From positions 168,528,438 through 168,592,437 of the forward strand of contig OX352773.1 in assembly GCA_947095535.1 (NCBI GenBank): a stretch of 64,000 bases of DNA, written 5' to 3'. Below are positions 1 to 11,843 of the stretch, piece by piece; positions within the stretch are counted from its first letter, which is position 1; each line of letters starts with the position of its first letter. A program made the position numbers and the translations under genes. Source of the stretch: Poecilobothrus nobilitatus. Its lineage: Eukaryota > Arthropoda > Insecta > Diptera > Dolichopodidae. The notes below the pieces were generated by a model, which did no database searches, was not told the DNA's origin, and worked only from the letters and a program-made list of their open reading frames with translations.

Positions 1-797
1 ACATAACACTCCATATGAATTTATATGAACAATTTTTTTTATTTTTTTTTATATCTCTAAAAATTTATATATATACATATGTATGTACTTAAATCTATGC
101 CAATGCATATTATTCATTTGTTGATGACATAAAATTAAAACGGTAAAATTTTTGTTAGCAGATTTAATATTAATCTTATGTTTGTTTTGTATTTGTTTAC
201 AGTTTTTATTATTTTTTAACAGCTTTTTATTAAGTTGGTTGGGTAAAGGATGGAATCTTAGAAGCCATTTTAAACACACTTCCCGTTGAGCTAGAGACTT
301 GAAATTTTCTTCATTAGATCAGATCCCGATGACAATACATGATTTTAATAATAATAATATCGAAAAACATTAGAGAAATTAGCTTAATTTCAAAATTAAA
401 TTTTCATACAAACAGAATTTTTAACAGAATTATTACAGAACCAAAATAAAACATTTTATCTAAATTTACTAAACTTACCAATTCCAATACCAATACGTAT
501 ACGTAATACATAAATGTTTTTTTTTTCTATAAAAGCCTATTGTGTTTTATGTAGCCCATTGCATTGTATGCGTACATATATATAGGTACATACTTCAAAA
601 TATGTAATAATATGTGCTTCGAAAATATTTTTGGTTTGAAAGAGATGAATTTGAAAGATATGAATGTGTAAACAAATTAATGTGTCGCACTTGAGAACAC
701 AGTGTAAAACTTAATATGCATTTACTTAAAATTTAGATAGCAAGTGTTAAATTTAAGTTTTTTTTCATCAAATCAATTGATTTTTAGTATACATTTT
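1..797. repeat. Left half of a dispersed segmental duplication
   Basis: No gene is visible. From about 205-233 to 797 the sequence matches 38337-38947 on the same strand with scattered substitutions and small indels; for example the GGTTGGGT...AAGGATGGAATCTTAGA stretch recurs in both. The match is interrupted here by the HINE1 element that begins at 798 and resumes at 2387. Positions 1-204 are AT-rich with a poly-T run and show nothing recognisable. Confidence 0.7.
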
Positions 798-2386
798 TAT
801 ACCCGTACGATAGGATCGGGTATAATAAAATTACTCCTCCGTTTGTAACACCTCGAAATAAGCGAGCTAGATATACCTTCAAAGGTATGGATCGGATCAG
901 AAAAAAATTCTAAGACTTTTGAGCCATGTCCGTCCGTCCGTCCGTCCGTCCGTCAGCACGCTAACTCAAAAACTAAGAAAGCTAGAATCTTGAAATTTAC
1001 ACAAAATATTTTGGGAGTAATTTGTAGGTTCCCTATTTTTTTTGGTTGAGTTTGGACCAAGCCTTAGGGTAGCTCTCGAACACCTAACTTTTAGATCTCC
1101 ACATTTTTTTTGCAATAGAGCTATGAAATTTTAACTACTGATAGATCTCACAAAAATATTAATTTTATTTTTAATAACTTTTTTTCGTAGCCCCACCCGT
1201 TACGGAGCTACACCTCCCCAAAGGTTCAAAAAAGCTCTATATTTAAATTGTTATAGCACAAGTTCTATAAGGTATATCTTCATTTTGAAAACGCCAAACG
1301 ATTACTACTTTCATTAGCTTTAAAAGTATATATACAATAAATATATAATTTTGGCATACGGTGTCTTAATTTACCGTTATGCGAAACTCAAATTTTGCAA
1401 AATTCTTTAACCCTTCCATCTTCTAAACGGTTAAAGTTGGAAACTTGAAATTTTGACAGAAGTTAGTTCTTTAAAAATTAGTATGAGTCATTTCAGAAAT
1501 TTTTTTTGTATCACCCCCCGTTTAGGAGCTGTAAGGGGTCAAAAACTGAAAATTTCCTATTTTTAAACACCTGTAACTTGAACACCTGTTAAAATTTTTT
1601 TGAAGTAATACACAAAAATTAAAGCTCCAACATTATATTTTTATTTCTGTTAACAACTTTTTTTAATAATTTAGGGTTACTTTATAATTGACGAAAGTGT
1701 TACTTGACTTTTTCAAATTTTCTAACGAATTCTATTTCTTTAACGAATTTTTTCCATTTTGTTTTACTCGATAATTTGAAATTGTTGAGGATATAATGCG
1801 TAGTACATAAAAATGTAATTAAATAAACAACATAACGGTTGCTTGAAGAATTTTTATTTATATGATATTGATATATATACATACTTATATAATATCATGT
1901 TTATTTTTACATATCGTATATGTCACTAGTGAATGAATGATAAGAGTATAGATGTATATTATATAGCGCCGTATTTACATACATGTATGTGTTTTATTGT
2001 ACTTATAAGAAATTATTCTGTCAATGGAATATTTAAATATAATATAATCTAATATTTAAAATTATATTTACTGTTTTGTACTTAGTAAATTTAATATACA
2101 TTTACCGCTTAGTATTAAATGGTACTATAGAATATTTGAAAAAGTTTTGGATTGATAATCGTTATGTGGAAGGTTAGAATCTGCTTTTGAAGAATGTACA
2201 TATAAACATATAGTTTGAATATATGTACAACCCATAGTTTTAGAAATTATAAAATTCACCCAAATTATTTTAAAATACTAAAATATTAAAAAAATAATAT
2301 TGTAAGCAGAGTGACAGGCTGTGAACATACTAACGGTTCGTACGGGTATGTAAGAGTTGACAAAGTCAACTGTATTCTTCCTCGTT
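798..2386 (+). mobile_element. HINE1 copy 1, INE-1-like non-autonomous rolling-circle element
   Basis: Begins TATACCCGTACGATAGG, then a GGATCGGATCAG block and a run of CCGT units (about 927-953), followed by a long AT-rich core. Near the right end, a subterminal inverted repeat (CGTACGGGTAT, complement of the left ATACCCGTACG) is followed by the stem-loop AGTTGACAAAGTCAACT (2355-2371) and the terminus TCTTCCTCGTT. A second near-identical copy lies at 15664-17235. This plan matches what is known of Drosophila DINE-1/INE-1 (Helentron-associated elements); the family assignment rests on architecture and remembered core similarity. No coding capacity was seen. Confidence 0.75.
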
Positions 2387-2720
2387 ATTTATAATATTTA
2401 TATAGATATGTGTTTTTTCTTTCTTAGTTATAATTAAAATAGGGCTTTTCTTTCGAAACTCTTAACATATTAAAATGGCATATTATGGCTCTAACATTGA
2501 TATCTAAATTGGGAGCTGCCTTTAAATTAAGATCTATTAGGGAATGATGATCTGCACCACTAATGCCTTTTTCTGAAGTATAAAAACTAAGAATATATTT
2601 CCAATTATGTAAAAACATTAAACAACAAAAAGAATATATTAAAAATAAAAAATCCAGTCTTTTTTAAAAATAGTAAATAACAACAAAATTTTTCTTTTCA
2701 ATAACAATAATTATGAATTA
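2387..2720. repeat. Right half of the dispersed duplication
   Basis: Matches 38966-39298 on the same strand, including GATCTGCACCACTAATGCC and the following AATATATT/AAATCCAGTC stretch. Together with 233-797 it brackets the HINE1 element, whereas the 38-kb copy lacks that element. A minus-strand open stretch of 64 codons at 2424-2618 lies inside the repeat and shows no recognisable protein. 2721-2859 is AT-rich with nothing identifiable. Confidence 0.65.
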
Positions 2721-2859
2721 AACATAAAATATATGTTATGTACACTCATACATATATGTATATCTACATCGTCTAGAATTTTTATGTGTGCTGTACTATT
2801 AAAAATCTGCTAACACAGTCACACCAAATTCCCAACTATTATTATTTAGTTGATTTATC

Positions 2860-4870
2860 GATTTATTATTTTTTAATATGTAGGCAACAGTTATACTTAT
2901 ATGAATGGACGGTAAACATAAACGAACAAAAAAAAATTTTATGTATGCATATGAATGGACGGTTAACATAAACGAACAAAAAAAAAATTCAGAATGTTCT
3001 ATAGCTAATAATTTCTATTTTTGAAATAGACTGTATGCATTAGTTCTTAGTGTACCTAAATAACAGAAAAAAAAAGTAAAATGTAATACTGGAAGAAAAA
3101 TAAAAACGAATAGAAAAAAAGAGAACAAAAAATGTTACTTTGATTGTTTTTAAATATTTTTAAAGTCTATTTCTTATGTATATGTGCAGATCTGATATTT
3201 ACCCACATAACAGATAGAAAAAAAGAACTATTAAAATGTTATGATTTTAAAAGAAAGAAACATACGTTTGATATTTTCGTATATGACAGATAAAAAAAAA
3301 AATATTAAAATGTTATGTTATGAAAAGAAAGAAAAAACAAGGCAGTGTATGAATCAAAGTTTTTAAACGGACGCATTTTAAGTGGAAATAAAGAACATTA
3401 TAAAATTACAATAATTTTATTTAAATTTTGAATTTAGCTATGCAACGTTTTCTTAATTTTTTAAAAATTTTGCCGCATTATGATATAATGCAAGACTGAG
3501 AAGTTCAGCTCATAACATAGATACATATGTATATGAATGAATATATGGCTATTTATGTATGTAGTTATAGATTTATTATTTTTTAATATGTAGGCAACAG
3601 TTATATTTATATGAATGGACGATAAATATAAACGAACAAAAAAAAAATTCAGAATGTTCTATAGCTAATAATTTCTATTTTTGAAATAGACTGTATGCAT
3701 AAATTTAATATTAAAAAAAAAAAAATAAGTTCTTAGTGTACCTAAATAACAGAAAAAAAAAGTAAAATGTAATACTGGAAGAAAAATAAAAACGAATAGA
3801 AAAAAAGAGAACAAAAAATGTTACTTTGATTGTTTTTAAATATTTTTAAAGGCTATTTCTTATGTATATGTGCACATCTGATATTTACACACATAACAGA
3901 TAGAAAAAAAGAACTATTAAAATGTTATGATTTTAAAAGAAAGAAACATACGTTTGATATTTTCGTATATAACAGATAAAAAAAAAAAATATTAAAATGT
4001 TATGTTATGAAAAGAAAGAAAAAACAAGGCAGTGTATGAATCAAAGTTTTTAAAGGGTCGTATTTTAAGTGGAAATAAAGAACATTATAAAATTGCAATA
4101 TTTTTATTTAAATTTTGAATTTAGCTATGCAACGTTTTCTTAATTTTTTAAAAATTTTGCCGCATTATGATATAATGCAACACTGAGAAGTTCAGCTCAT
4201 AATATAGATACATATGTATATGAATGAATATATGGCTATTTATGTATGTAGTTATAGATTTATTATTTTTAACTATGTAGGCAACAGTTACATTTATATA
4301 AATGGACGGTAAACATAAACGAACAAAAAAAAATTTTATGTATGCATATGAATGGACGGTAAATATAAACGAACAAAAAAAAATTCAGAATGTTCTATAG
4401 GTTATAATTTATATTTTTTAAATAGAATGCATGTTTAAATTAAACATCAGCTCATAATATAGATACATATGTATATGAATGAATATATGGCTATTTATGT
4501 ATGTAGTTATAGATTTATTATTTTTTAATATGTAGGCAACAGTTATATTTATATGAATGGACGATAAACATAAACGAACAAAAAAAAATTTTATGTATGC
4601 ATATTAATGGACGGTAAACATAAACGAACAAAAAAAAATTTTATGTATGCATATGAATGGACGGTAAATATAAACGAACAAAAAAAATTCAGAATGTTCT
4701 ATAGGTTATAATTTATATTTTTTAAATAGAATGCATGTATAAATTAAACATTTAAAAAAAAAAAGAAATACTTAGCGTACCTAAATAACAGAAAACAAAA
4801 AAAAAGGAAAATGTAATACTGGAAGAAAAATAAAAACGAATAGAAAATAAAATAAATAAAAAAAATTTTT
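2860..4870. repeat. Nested tandem repeat array, units of about 0.7 kb with a 50-bp subrepeat
   Basis: The phrase GATTTATTATTTTTTAATAT starts at 2860 and 3570; slightly changed or shifted copies start at 4257 and 4512. The units are therefore about 710, 687 and 255 bp plus a partial last unit. Inside them a 50-bp subunit (ATGAATGGACGGTAAACATA followed by AACGAACAAAAAAAAATTTT) is repeated side by side, for example at 2901 and 2951, and three times between 4550 and 4690. An inverted copy of part of the array lies at about 39565-40040. No coding potential is seen. Confidence 0.8.
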
Positions 4871-5270
4871 TAAAAAACAGCAAATTTTTCTGTAATTTTC
4901 TAAACTATATTGTTACAATCAGGATTTTTTTGAAAAAGTTTATTTCAATATGTCAAATATATATATAAATATAAGTATATATAAGTTTTACAGTCTGTGA
5001 AATTAATATAAAAGCTGGAGGCAACAAACGCATAACTATAAACTTATATTTTTAAATTGGGTTGGCAATGGGTTAATGCACCAAAACGTGATATAGCCTA
5101 TAACTCCTGGCCTGTAGAAATGTTCCTGCAAAATTTGGTTGCAATCGGACTGGTGGTTTTTACGTGAATCGGGCACAAACAAAAAAACAAACAAACAGAA
5201 TTTCTTCCTTATTTATTAGAAAAAGAAACTTTAAATATTTATTCCACTCTTTCTTTCATTAATTTAAATG
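4871..5270. repeat. Dispersed segments ending in AAAGCTGGAGGCAACAAA and a HINE-like tail
   Basis: 4871-5030 carries the segment with CTGTAATTTTCTAAA and ATTAATATAAAAGCTGGAGG. It recurs on the same strand at 13046-13225 and 45268-45430 and inverted at 39298-39540. 5059-5200 contains GGTTGCAATCGGACTGGTGG and GTGAATCGGGCAC, the reverse complement of a segment also seen at 19326-19440 and 48800-48915. Both look like pieces of transposable elements; the family is unknown. Confidence 0.55.
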
Positions 5271-5890
5271 TCTAATGGTTTAGTCAGTAGGAATTTTACG
5301 CTACCAAGGGGGTATTCTTTGGGTCTTTGTAAAATTACCACTTCACTCTTAAGAAAAAAAATATAGTTATTTTTAAAATTAGTAAAAGACTAACTTAGGT
5401 CACTTTATTGAAACTTAAAATAATGTAACTCTATAGTCACTTTAAATGAAAGAAGAAGATATTATACAATGTAGCTACTACTCCATTGAAGTAGATTTTA
5501 CTAATTGTCGAAATTACTATTCATTATTTACCTTTATATTAAATTTTTATATATATTTCTTGTATATTGATTGTTTTTATGTAAATATATTTTTTTTTTT
5601 ATTTAAATAATATCTACAATTTAAATAAAGGATGTGTACTTCCTTTTTAATTAAAAAACTACAATTTTTATTAATTTTTCTATACCACAGAACTTTATAA
5701 TCGACCAATTTCAAAGAAAATCCATTTTAATCACGTTAGAGAATTACTAATTAATAAATTTTGACATATTAACTGTATATGCAAATAAAGTAAGGGATTG
5801 AAAAAGGACAAACAATATAATGAGTAGTAAAATAACAAGTATAGTGTTATCATAAAAATTAAATGTTATAAAAAAATAAAAACAAATAAA
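5271..5890. other. AT-rich intergenic stretch, nothing recognised
   Basis: No open reading frame of note, repeat terminus or RNA gene was recognised. The stretch is low-complexity A/T sequence between repeat fragments and the Gr-a upstream region. Confidence 0.5.
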
Positions 5891-6475
5891 GAAAAAACCA
5901 AGGACTTTCAAAAGAGCACATTTCCAAAATTAAAAAATATTCCATAATAAGTTATAGGTAAAAAGCACTAAGTAGGTATATATTGAATAAATAAAATTTA
6001 TAATAATATAAAAATTGAAAAAAAAAAAATCGTTAGAAAAATGTGTTGAAAAAAATCCGGAAAAATTAAATTTCACATTCGTCAATTTTAAGGTAACCCT
6101 GTAAGAAAATTTGTTGACAAAAATAAAATACCGTATGGCGAAAGTATTATATATATATCTACATATTTGTAAAGCTAATAAAAGTAGCTATCTTTTGGCA
6201 TTTTTTTGAATTTTTGTTATAACAATTTAAATATAGGATTTTTTTTTCGAATTTTCGGGTGTTGTTATTTCGTTTCGGATGATGCTACAGAAAAAAGTTA
6301 TTTCATAAAACTAATTTTTTGTAATGTCTATTCGTAGTTAAAATTTCATTGCTGTATATCAAACGATATTAAACTTTTGTAAATATTTACAAAAACAAAC
6401 GAACAGACAGACAGATAGAATGGAATTAATAGTCAAATTTTTTCAACATTTTTTGAGAATATTCTAAAAGAATGA
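5891..6475 (-). mobile_element. Divergent HINE3-like element, degraded
   Basis: The left end reads AACCAAGGACTTTCAAAAGA followed by GCACATTTCCAAAA, a degraded form of the hairpin and subterminal repeat of HINE3. The right side has CGAACAGACAGACAGATAGA followed after some 60 bases by an imperfect complement of the subterminal repeat ending TCTAAAAG. This is the HINE3 layout read on the minus strand, with heavy divergence in the core. Confidence 0.45.
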
Positions 6476-6658
6476 TTTAATTTTGAATCAAAAAGATATT
6501 GTTAAATTTAATTAATTAAAAAAAAAATATTATTTATGTTATTAATTATTATTCAATTTCTGTTATATCTTTTAAATTGATTTAACCATAATTAACTTAA
6601 AATAAAATGAGAAAAAAATAAATTTAATTAAGCTCTTTAATAGCTAGAAACATTGAAA

Positions 6659-7687
6659 ATGAATATTAAAAAGTTTTTTGGATTTAAATTAATTATTTTT
6701 CATATAAATTTTCTGACAATATGTGGTTTTCAAAATATTATATTTTATAAAAAAATATTAAAATTTAAAAAATCAAAATTACTTCAAATATATGTTTATT
6801 TTATAATATTATTTCAATTAATAGTGATACCATTTAATGTTAAATATTATTTTCAAATTAAAAATGTATCTTTATCTAACATTTGTAATATCATCTTAAT
6901 AATATTTGCATTTATTGCATTAAGTATAAGTGCTGCAATAGGAAAATTATATTTAAATAAAAAATATATAAAAATATTTAATATAATGTTAAAAATTGAA
7001 AATAAATATTTTAAAAATAGAAAAATAATTGAATTTCCAAATATTTTTATAATAATTTATATTATGAAATGTTTTATAATTTTTATTTTAATTGCACAAC
7101 TTTTTTATGTATGTTATCAAAATAATTTACGAGAGGGTTTTATGTGGTTTTATTATTGTGCAATTGAAACAAAAATAAGAATGTCTAATAATTTATTGTA
7201 TTTATGTATGGTTTATTTAACAAAAAATTTCTGTGATTTTAAAGAACAATTTAAAAATGAACTTAAAGATATTTTATATTTAAAAGAAAAAATTTTTAAT
7301 AAAAGACAAAATAATTTTAAATTAAAATATCAAAAAAATTTAAAAAAAATTAATAAAATGAATATATGGTTAAATAAAAATTATTATTGTTTAATTAAAT
7401 TAATGAAATATTATGAATTTGAAATGTTAATAAATTTATTTACAAAAATATCAAATTGTATAATAGTAATTTTTACAATTTATATTGATTATTTAAATGT
7501 ATTGGAAAATTTTAATTATCCTATAACAATATTACATCTAATTCAAATTCCAATATATTTTATAGAAATGATTTTATTAATTGTTGGTATTGATACTTGT
7601 ATTGAAAAATTAAAATATTGCAAAAATTATATAGAAAATTTTGGAAATATTTATTTATTTTATTCATCTAAAGTTTTTAAAAATTTG
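6659..7687 (+). CDS. Gustatory receptor-like, Gr-a, large first coding exon
   Basis: Encodes 343 residues of a seven-transmembrane insect gustatory receptor, expected at the dendritic membrane of chemosensory neurons as a ligand-gated channel subunit. The ATG at 6659 (MNIKKFFGFK) was chosen because it aligns with the start of the paralogues; the codons just upstream have no ATG. Hydrophobic segments lie near residues 41-60, 78-97, 128-155, 165-192, 253-278 and 295-316; the intracellular loop NFCDFKEQFKNELKDILYLK matches the other copies. The exon ends FKNL at a phase-0 donor, TTG|GTAAGAA (7687/7688). The TM7 exon with the family TYhhhhhQF motif was not found nearby. It is intact and the most distinct of the 5' copies. 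The ligand is unknown. Confidence 0.85.
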
Positions 7688-8026
7688 GTAAGAATAATTA
7701 ATTTAATTAATAATTTAAGATTAAAATATATTAAAAATTATATTTATTGTTAAATTTATGTAGGTATTGGTTTTAGTCCGTTTGTGAAAATTCAACGAGA
7801 TATCTGTTATATCTTTGAACAATTTTTTTTTTAAGATTTTCATCGATCATTATTGAAAAAATTTTATAGTTCGCGAAAAGTCACTGTTAATTTTTATTGC
7901 TATCTACATATTATATATGTCTCGACTATTTTATTGTTTTTTTTTTTTTTTTAAATAAACCTTTTATTTATATCTTTTAGTTGCTATCTTAAACTTAGTT
8001 ACTACCTTAACCTAGAAAAAGTTATC
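7688..8026. other. Start of the Gr-a intron, AT-rich
   Basis: Begins at the GTAAG donor. All three frames were read for a short C-terminal receptor exon after an AG acceptor and none was found. A poly-T run lies near 7936-7953. Nothing else is recognised. Confidence 0.5.
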
Positions 8027-8056
8027 ATTTATTTATTTATTTATTTATTTATTTAT
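8027..8056. repeat. (ATTT)n microsatellite, probable LINE 3' tail
   Basis: Seven or so ATTT units. Read on the minus strand this is an (AAAT)n tail lying downstream of the minus-strand LINE coding remnant at 8334-9005, so it probably marks that insertion's 3' end. A similar tail ends the other LINE copies at 14548 and 22893. Confidence 0.7.
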
Positions 8057-8333
8057 ACTGCTTAGCACAAACAGTTTACATAAAATTTATAATATATATA
8101 ATAACTAGTAAACAATAATTAATTGTTAAATACAATAAAAGTTATAATACATATTGTTTTAAATAAAATTACATATTGTTAAGTATAAATAAACTTAGAA
8201 CTAAGATTAAAATTAAAAATCATATACCATAATCATAAAAACAAAAAATCCTAATATTAATAGCGATTGTATAATTTTTGTTTTTGGGAATGTTTTGAAA
8301 GTGTAAAGTCAATGTTAATTTTATGTTTGTTAT

Positions 8334-9005
8334 CTATAATAAGCATCCTATTAATAGGTTTAAATTTGCCATAATTAGTCCTATATGATTATAGGTTTTA
8401 AACAAATTGCAAGAGCGAAGGCGTTGAAGATTTCTAATATTAATTTTACTAGAAATTAAAGTAGATTTAACATAATCCTTGACAATCTCTGTAATGAAAA
8501 TAATATCAGAAACCTCACGTCTAAAACTTAAAGTACACAAATCAATTAACTTTAGCGTTTGTTCATATGGTGGCAAAATAATAGGATTTGACCATGGCAA
8601 GTGGCGTAAGACAAATCTAAGAAAGTTTTTATGTACTGCCTCGATCCTATCAATGTGTACCATGTAAAATGAAGACCAAATCTGACTAGCATATTTCAGG
8701 TTCGGTCTTACAAGACAAGTGTACAACGATTTAAGAACATAGGGATCTGAAAATTCCTTAGAAGAACGTTTAACAAACCCCAATAATGAATTAGCTTTAT
8801 TTATAATATTATTATAATGAATTTTAAAACTAAGTTGAGATTCAAAATACACACCTAAGTCTTTTATTGAAGTAACTTTAGGTAAACTAATAACATCTAA
8901 GTTATAGTTGTAATAAATAGGACTAGAATGACGTGTATAAGATAACAATGCGCATTTATTTACATTAAGTAGTAGACAATTATTAACGCACCAATTATAT
9001 ATCAT
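8334..9005 (-). pseudogene. LINE (non-LTR retrotransposon) ORF2 C-terminal fragment
   Basis: An open stretch of 223 codons carries the region downstream of the reverse transcriptase palm of a jockey/CR1-like non-LTR element. The order is: a KCALLSY strand, the KDLGVYFESQLSFKIHYNNI block, GFVKRSSKEF, and the thumb-like LYTCLVRPNLKYASQIWSSF. The catalytic YADD box is missing because the element is truncated at its 5' side near 9005, where an (ATCAT)n run begins. 8057-8333 would be its 3' UTR. It is uninterrupted, so the insertion may be fairly young, but it cannot make a working enzyme. The exact clade is uncertain. Confidence 0.8.
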
Positions 9006-9021
9006 ATCATATCATATCATA
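8998..9021. repeat. (ATCAT)n microsatellite
   Basis: About four perfect 5-bp units at the 5' truncation point of the adjacent minus-strand LINE fragment. Confidence 0.8.
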
Positions 9022-9044
9022 TATAGCATATCTTTTTTTTCTTC

Positions 9045-9400
9045 TTTATCCCGCTTGGAAACATATTGCCTTCACTAGATATTTCAATCGAACTCTGTTA
9101 GGTGCTGTTTTTTTTGCACATTCCCAGCTGGTTATACCTATCTATTCAGTTTTATTGAGTTTATCTCCATTATAATTGTTCGGCACCAGATGTTATACGG
9201 ACGACCACGTTTTTTGGAGCTTTGCGGATTCCATTAAACGGCTCCATATTCTTGCTATGTTCCTTTGGCTTTTTTGTATCTTGTGTTCTATCCACTCCAT
9301 TTTCTTTTTCTTATTGGGTACGCTATTGATTGTTCTCCTGCCATGTTCCATAAATTCTCTATCCATGATTGTTCTAAGAAGTTTTTTTTATGGTTTTTGT
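9045..9400 (-). pseudogene. Degraded RTE-like LINE 3' coding remnant
   Basis: The reverse complement reads, across frame changes, EWIEHKIQKSQRNIARIWSR, then RGRPYNIWCRT, then SWECAKKTAPNRVRLKYLVK followed by AICFQAG. The GRP..W and W..AK..A.NR.R...L.KA.C patterns resemble the C-terminal tail of RTE-clade elements. The stretch needs at least two frame changes and contains stops, so it is a fossil. The assignment is by motif memory only. Confidence 0.4.
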
Positions 9401-10380
9401 TTGTTAAAAAAATTATCACTTTCACATATTTTCAATTTAAGTTTTGGTTGTCAAATATTCATCGAAATATGCTAATTATAGCTAGTACATTATCGGATGG
9501 GTGACATTGCAATTTTAACTATTATGTTTTGAAAGTTTTTTTGTTTTGATTCTAGATATTTGAGTCTTTTAACAAGAAATATCCTATAATTTTTTTTGTT
9601 TTATTCTTTTTTTTAAATCTTTTGTTTCCTCTTTTATCTCATAAGAATCATCAGATGAAGCAATATCGGACATTAGAAACGATCGAGAGTAAAATAAGAT
9701 ACATAGAAAAACCCAAAGTATTAAGTTTTAATATTTGTTCATACAATCAATTCATTTACTAGCCACGAGACGATGAACTTAGTTTAGAATTTTCAATATT
9801 AAAAAACACTACCCAAGAATTAAATTATTTTAAATTAGTTAGATTGATTAGATTAGATTTGTTAGATAAGAAAAATTAGAAAACACAGATCTGAAATTAT
9901 TTTTTTTTTTTTTTACTTGAAAATTTTAAAAAATTAACATATTATCTAAATTTCAGCTTTCAACTGAAAATTTTAAACATTATATTGGAGTAAAATATAC
10001 TTTCTATGCCGTAACATATAGTTTTTTTAACTTTTCATATAATTATATTTTCATTTGTTATGAACTCGCCTCTTAGGTTTCTCAATGGTTTGTTTAACGT
10101 TTTGGTTAGTCAGTTAGGTTTATTATGGTGTTTTTAAAATTTTATTTTTGTTTACGAATATTGTTCTGCTTCTCATGATATTCTGATCACTCTGTAGTTC
10201 TTTCGAGGAATTTTAATTTACCAACCTTGCATATTTTTTTACTTTTTTTGCAAGTAGTGCGTATTCTAGTTTATTATTGTTACAGTTGTAGTTACATAGT
10301 TTTTGTTTGAGTTCTCGCTTTTTCTTAATTAAATTCGATTTTGTTTTTCAGATAACTCTTTCAGATAACTTTCCGTATTC
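9401..10380. other. AT-rich intergenic, nothing recognised
   Basis: No convincing gene, terminus or tandem repeat. Poly-T tracts are common. Confidence 0.45.
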
Positions 10381-10600
10381 TCTATACCAATTGGCAATTG
10401 ATTTCAAAGCGGCTTTCTGTAATTGGGTAATTGTGTTCCCATCGTGCATTTGAGGAGATAATTTTTGATCTACAGCGCTTGTCACGGTGTTTGAAATATG
10501 GATCGGTCTGGAATATTGAAGTTTCTGAACTTTGAAGCGCTTATTTTGTTCTTCTGTTTAAGACTAATTTGGATGTCTCCAGTGTATAGCCTATGATCGC
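10381..10600 (-). pseudogene. Unclassified coding-like fragment, duplicated at about 40050-40210
   Basis: The reverse complement holds an open stretch including NKRFKVQKLQYSRPIHISNT, later LQKAALKSIANWYREYGKL, with a probable frameshift upstream (TGDIQISLKQ in another frame). Base composition is less AT-biased than its surroundings, and part of it recurs at 40052-40210. It looks like a piece of a mobile-element protein, but the family was not recognised. Confidence 0.35.
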
Positions 10601-10714
10601 TATTCTATTTATCGCTATGATCGCTATATCTATTTAATTCTTTTTTATACAAATATTTAAATTAAATGGTAATTTATATATGTTGGTTTTACATAATTAT
10701 TTTGATACTGTTTT

Positions 10715-11190
10715 ATAAAGGTAAGAAAAGTTTCTGCCTTCTAGCGTTTTTATATTGTAAAACTTCTACTTAGAAAGTTGAGATTTATCCATTTGAAAAT
10801 AGGTCCTTTCTTTAATTTCGAAAAGTTGTAACTCAGAAATCCTATGCAAGTAAGAGAAACTGTTAACGCACATAAAAATATATTACTGGAGCTTTATGTC
10901 TTACCGAAGAAAAATTTGTACGGGTTAAGACCCCATTTTTAGACACCTAAGTTACAGGTGTCTAAAAATGGAAAATTTTAAATTTTGAGCCCTAACAGCT
11001 TTTAAACAGGGGGTGGTTCAAAAAAATTTTCTGAAGGTAAACTTATTCTAAAAGTTTTTTCTTATCTCAAAATTTCAAATCCCTATTCAAAAGCCGACAT
11101 TATGAAGGAAGAAAAATCATGCAAAATTTGGTTTTTACGTAACGGTAAATTTAAATACTAAATTTTAAAAAATGTATAATTTTGATATGT
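10715..11190 (-). mobile_element. HINE3 internal fragment
   Basis: Contains the HINE3 core phrases AAAAATATATTACTGGAGCT, AAGTTACAGGTG and TTTTAAACAGGGGGTGG, and the ACGTAACGGTAAATTTAAAT block, but both termini are missing. A perfect 16-bp inverted repeat lies inside it at 10933-10971. A piece of the same fragment recurs at about 40215-40430. Confidence 0.6.
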
Positions 11191-11219
11191 ATTTCCTGCT
11201 TAAATTGTTTAATTAATTG

Positions 11220-11843
11220 AGTTTGCAAAATTATTGCGCTTGCGAGAGTATATGTTCTTTTCCATTATTAAGAGTATCGTTCAAGAATCAAACCATTTCT
11301 TTTCATATTTTTTTTACCTCTTTTGCCTCTTTTCGTGTTAGTATTAGTTAGAAATATTGTGATTGTGTGTGCTCTAAAATTTAAAAAAAGGGCACGCGAA
11401 TAGCAGTAGCAGCAGGGGATTGTCTTTTATTATATTAAGATGTTTACCTATAATATGAAAATTAAAAATTGTTAAATTAAATATGGATTAAGTAATACAA
11501 TGCATATACTTTTATTACTCATTTTAGTCATTTTCATAATATTAATTTATTAAGTGTAAACTATGACATAAAATAAGGCGTGAAAAAAAAACAAAATTAA
11601 AATGAAAATTTAACAATTAAAGTTAAAGTAGAACATTAATGTTATTAAATCCCATTTTTTTTTTTTTAATTTAATTTAAATAAATTTTCTTTAACTTTTG
11701 ACAAAAAATATTATTTTATATTTCTCTAACAGTATTAAAATGTTTTATTTAATTTTTAATGCAAAAGTAAGTGTTGAACCAAGAACTTGAAAAACACATT
11801 ATTATTATTCTCAAAAAAAAAATTAAGCAGAGTGTTTCGAAAA
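11220..11843 (+). promoter_or_regulatory. Conserved upstream region of Gr-b
   Basis: About 11256-11843 is nearly identical to 42425-42546 joined to 43595-44058 upstream of Gr-e. The last 300 bases also match the upstream regions of Gr-c and Gr-f. It must hold the promoter and 5' UTR, but no clear TATA or Inr can be singled out in such AT-rich sequence. A short upstream ORF begins at the ATG near 11740 and here stops early (ACT TGA), unlike in the other copies. The site between 11381 and 11382 is the empty target of a HINE2 insertion carried by the Gr-e copy. Confidence 0.5.

Noticed and set aside
927..953. CCGT tandem run as an independent microsatellite or CRISPR-like repeat
   Set aside because: The same run occurs at a fixed position inside each HINE element, so it belongs to the element. 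There is no repeat-spacer structure.
6653..6658. Upstream TTG start for Gr-a, and GTG or TTG starts for the other copies
   Set aside because: Insect nuclear genes start at ATG. The aligned ATG (MNI) is shared by Gr-a to Gr-f.
8479..8667. 62-codon + strand open frame
   Set aside because: It lies opposite the clear LINE ORF2 fragment at 8334-9005.
9176..9504. Plus-strand open frames of 79-99 codons
   Set aside because: They are shadows of the minus-strand RTE-like LINE remnant, whose motifs read on the other strand.
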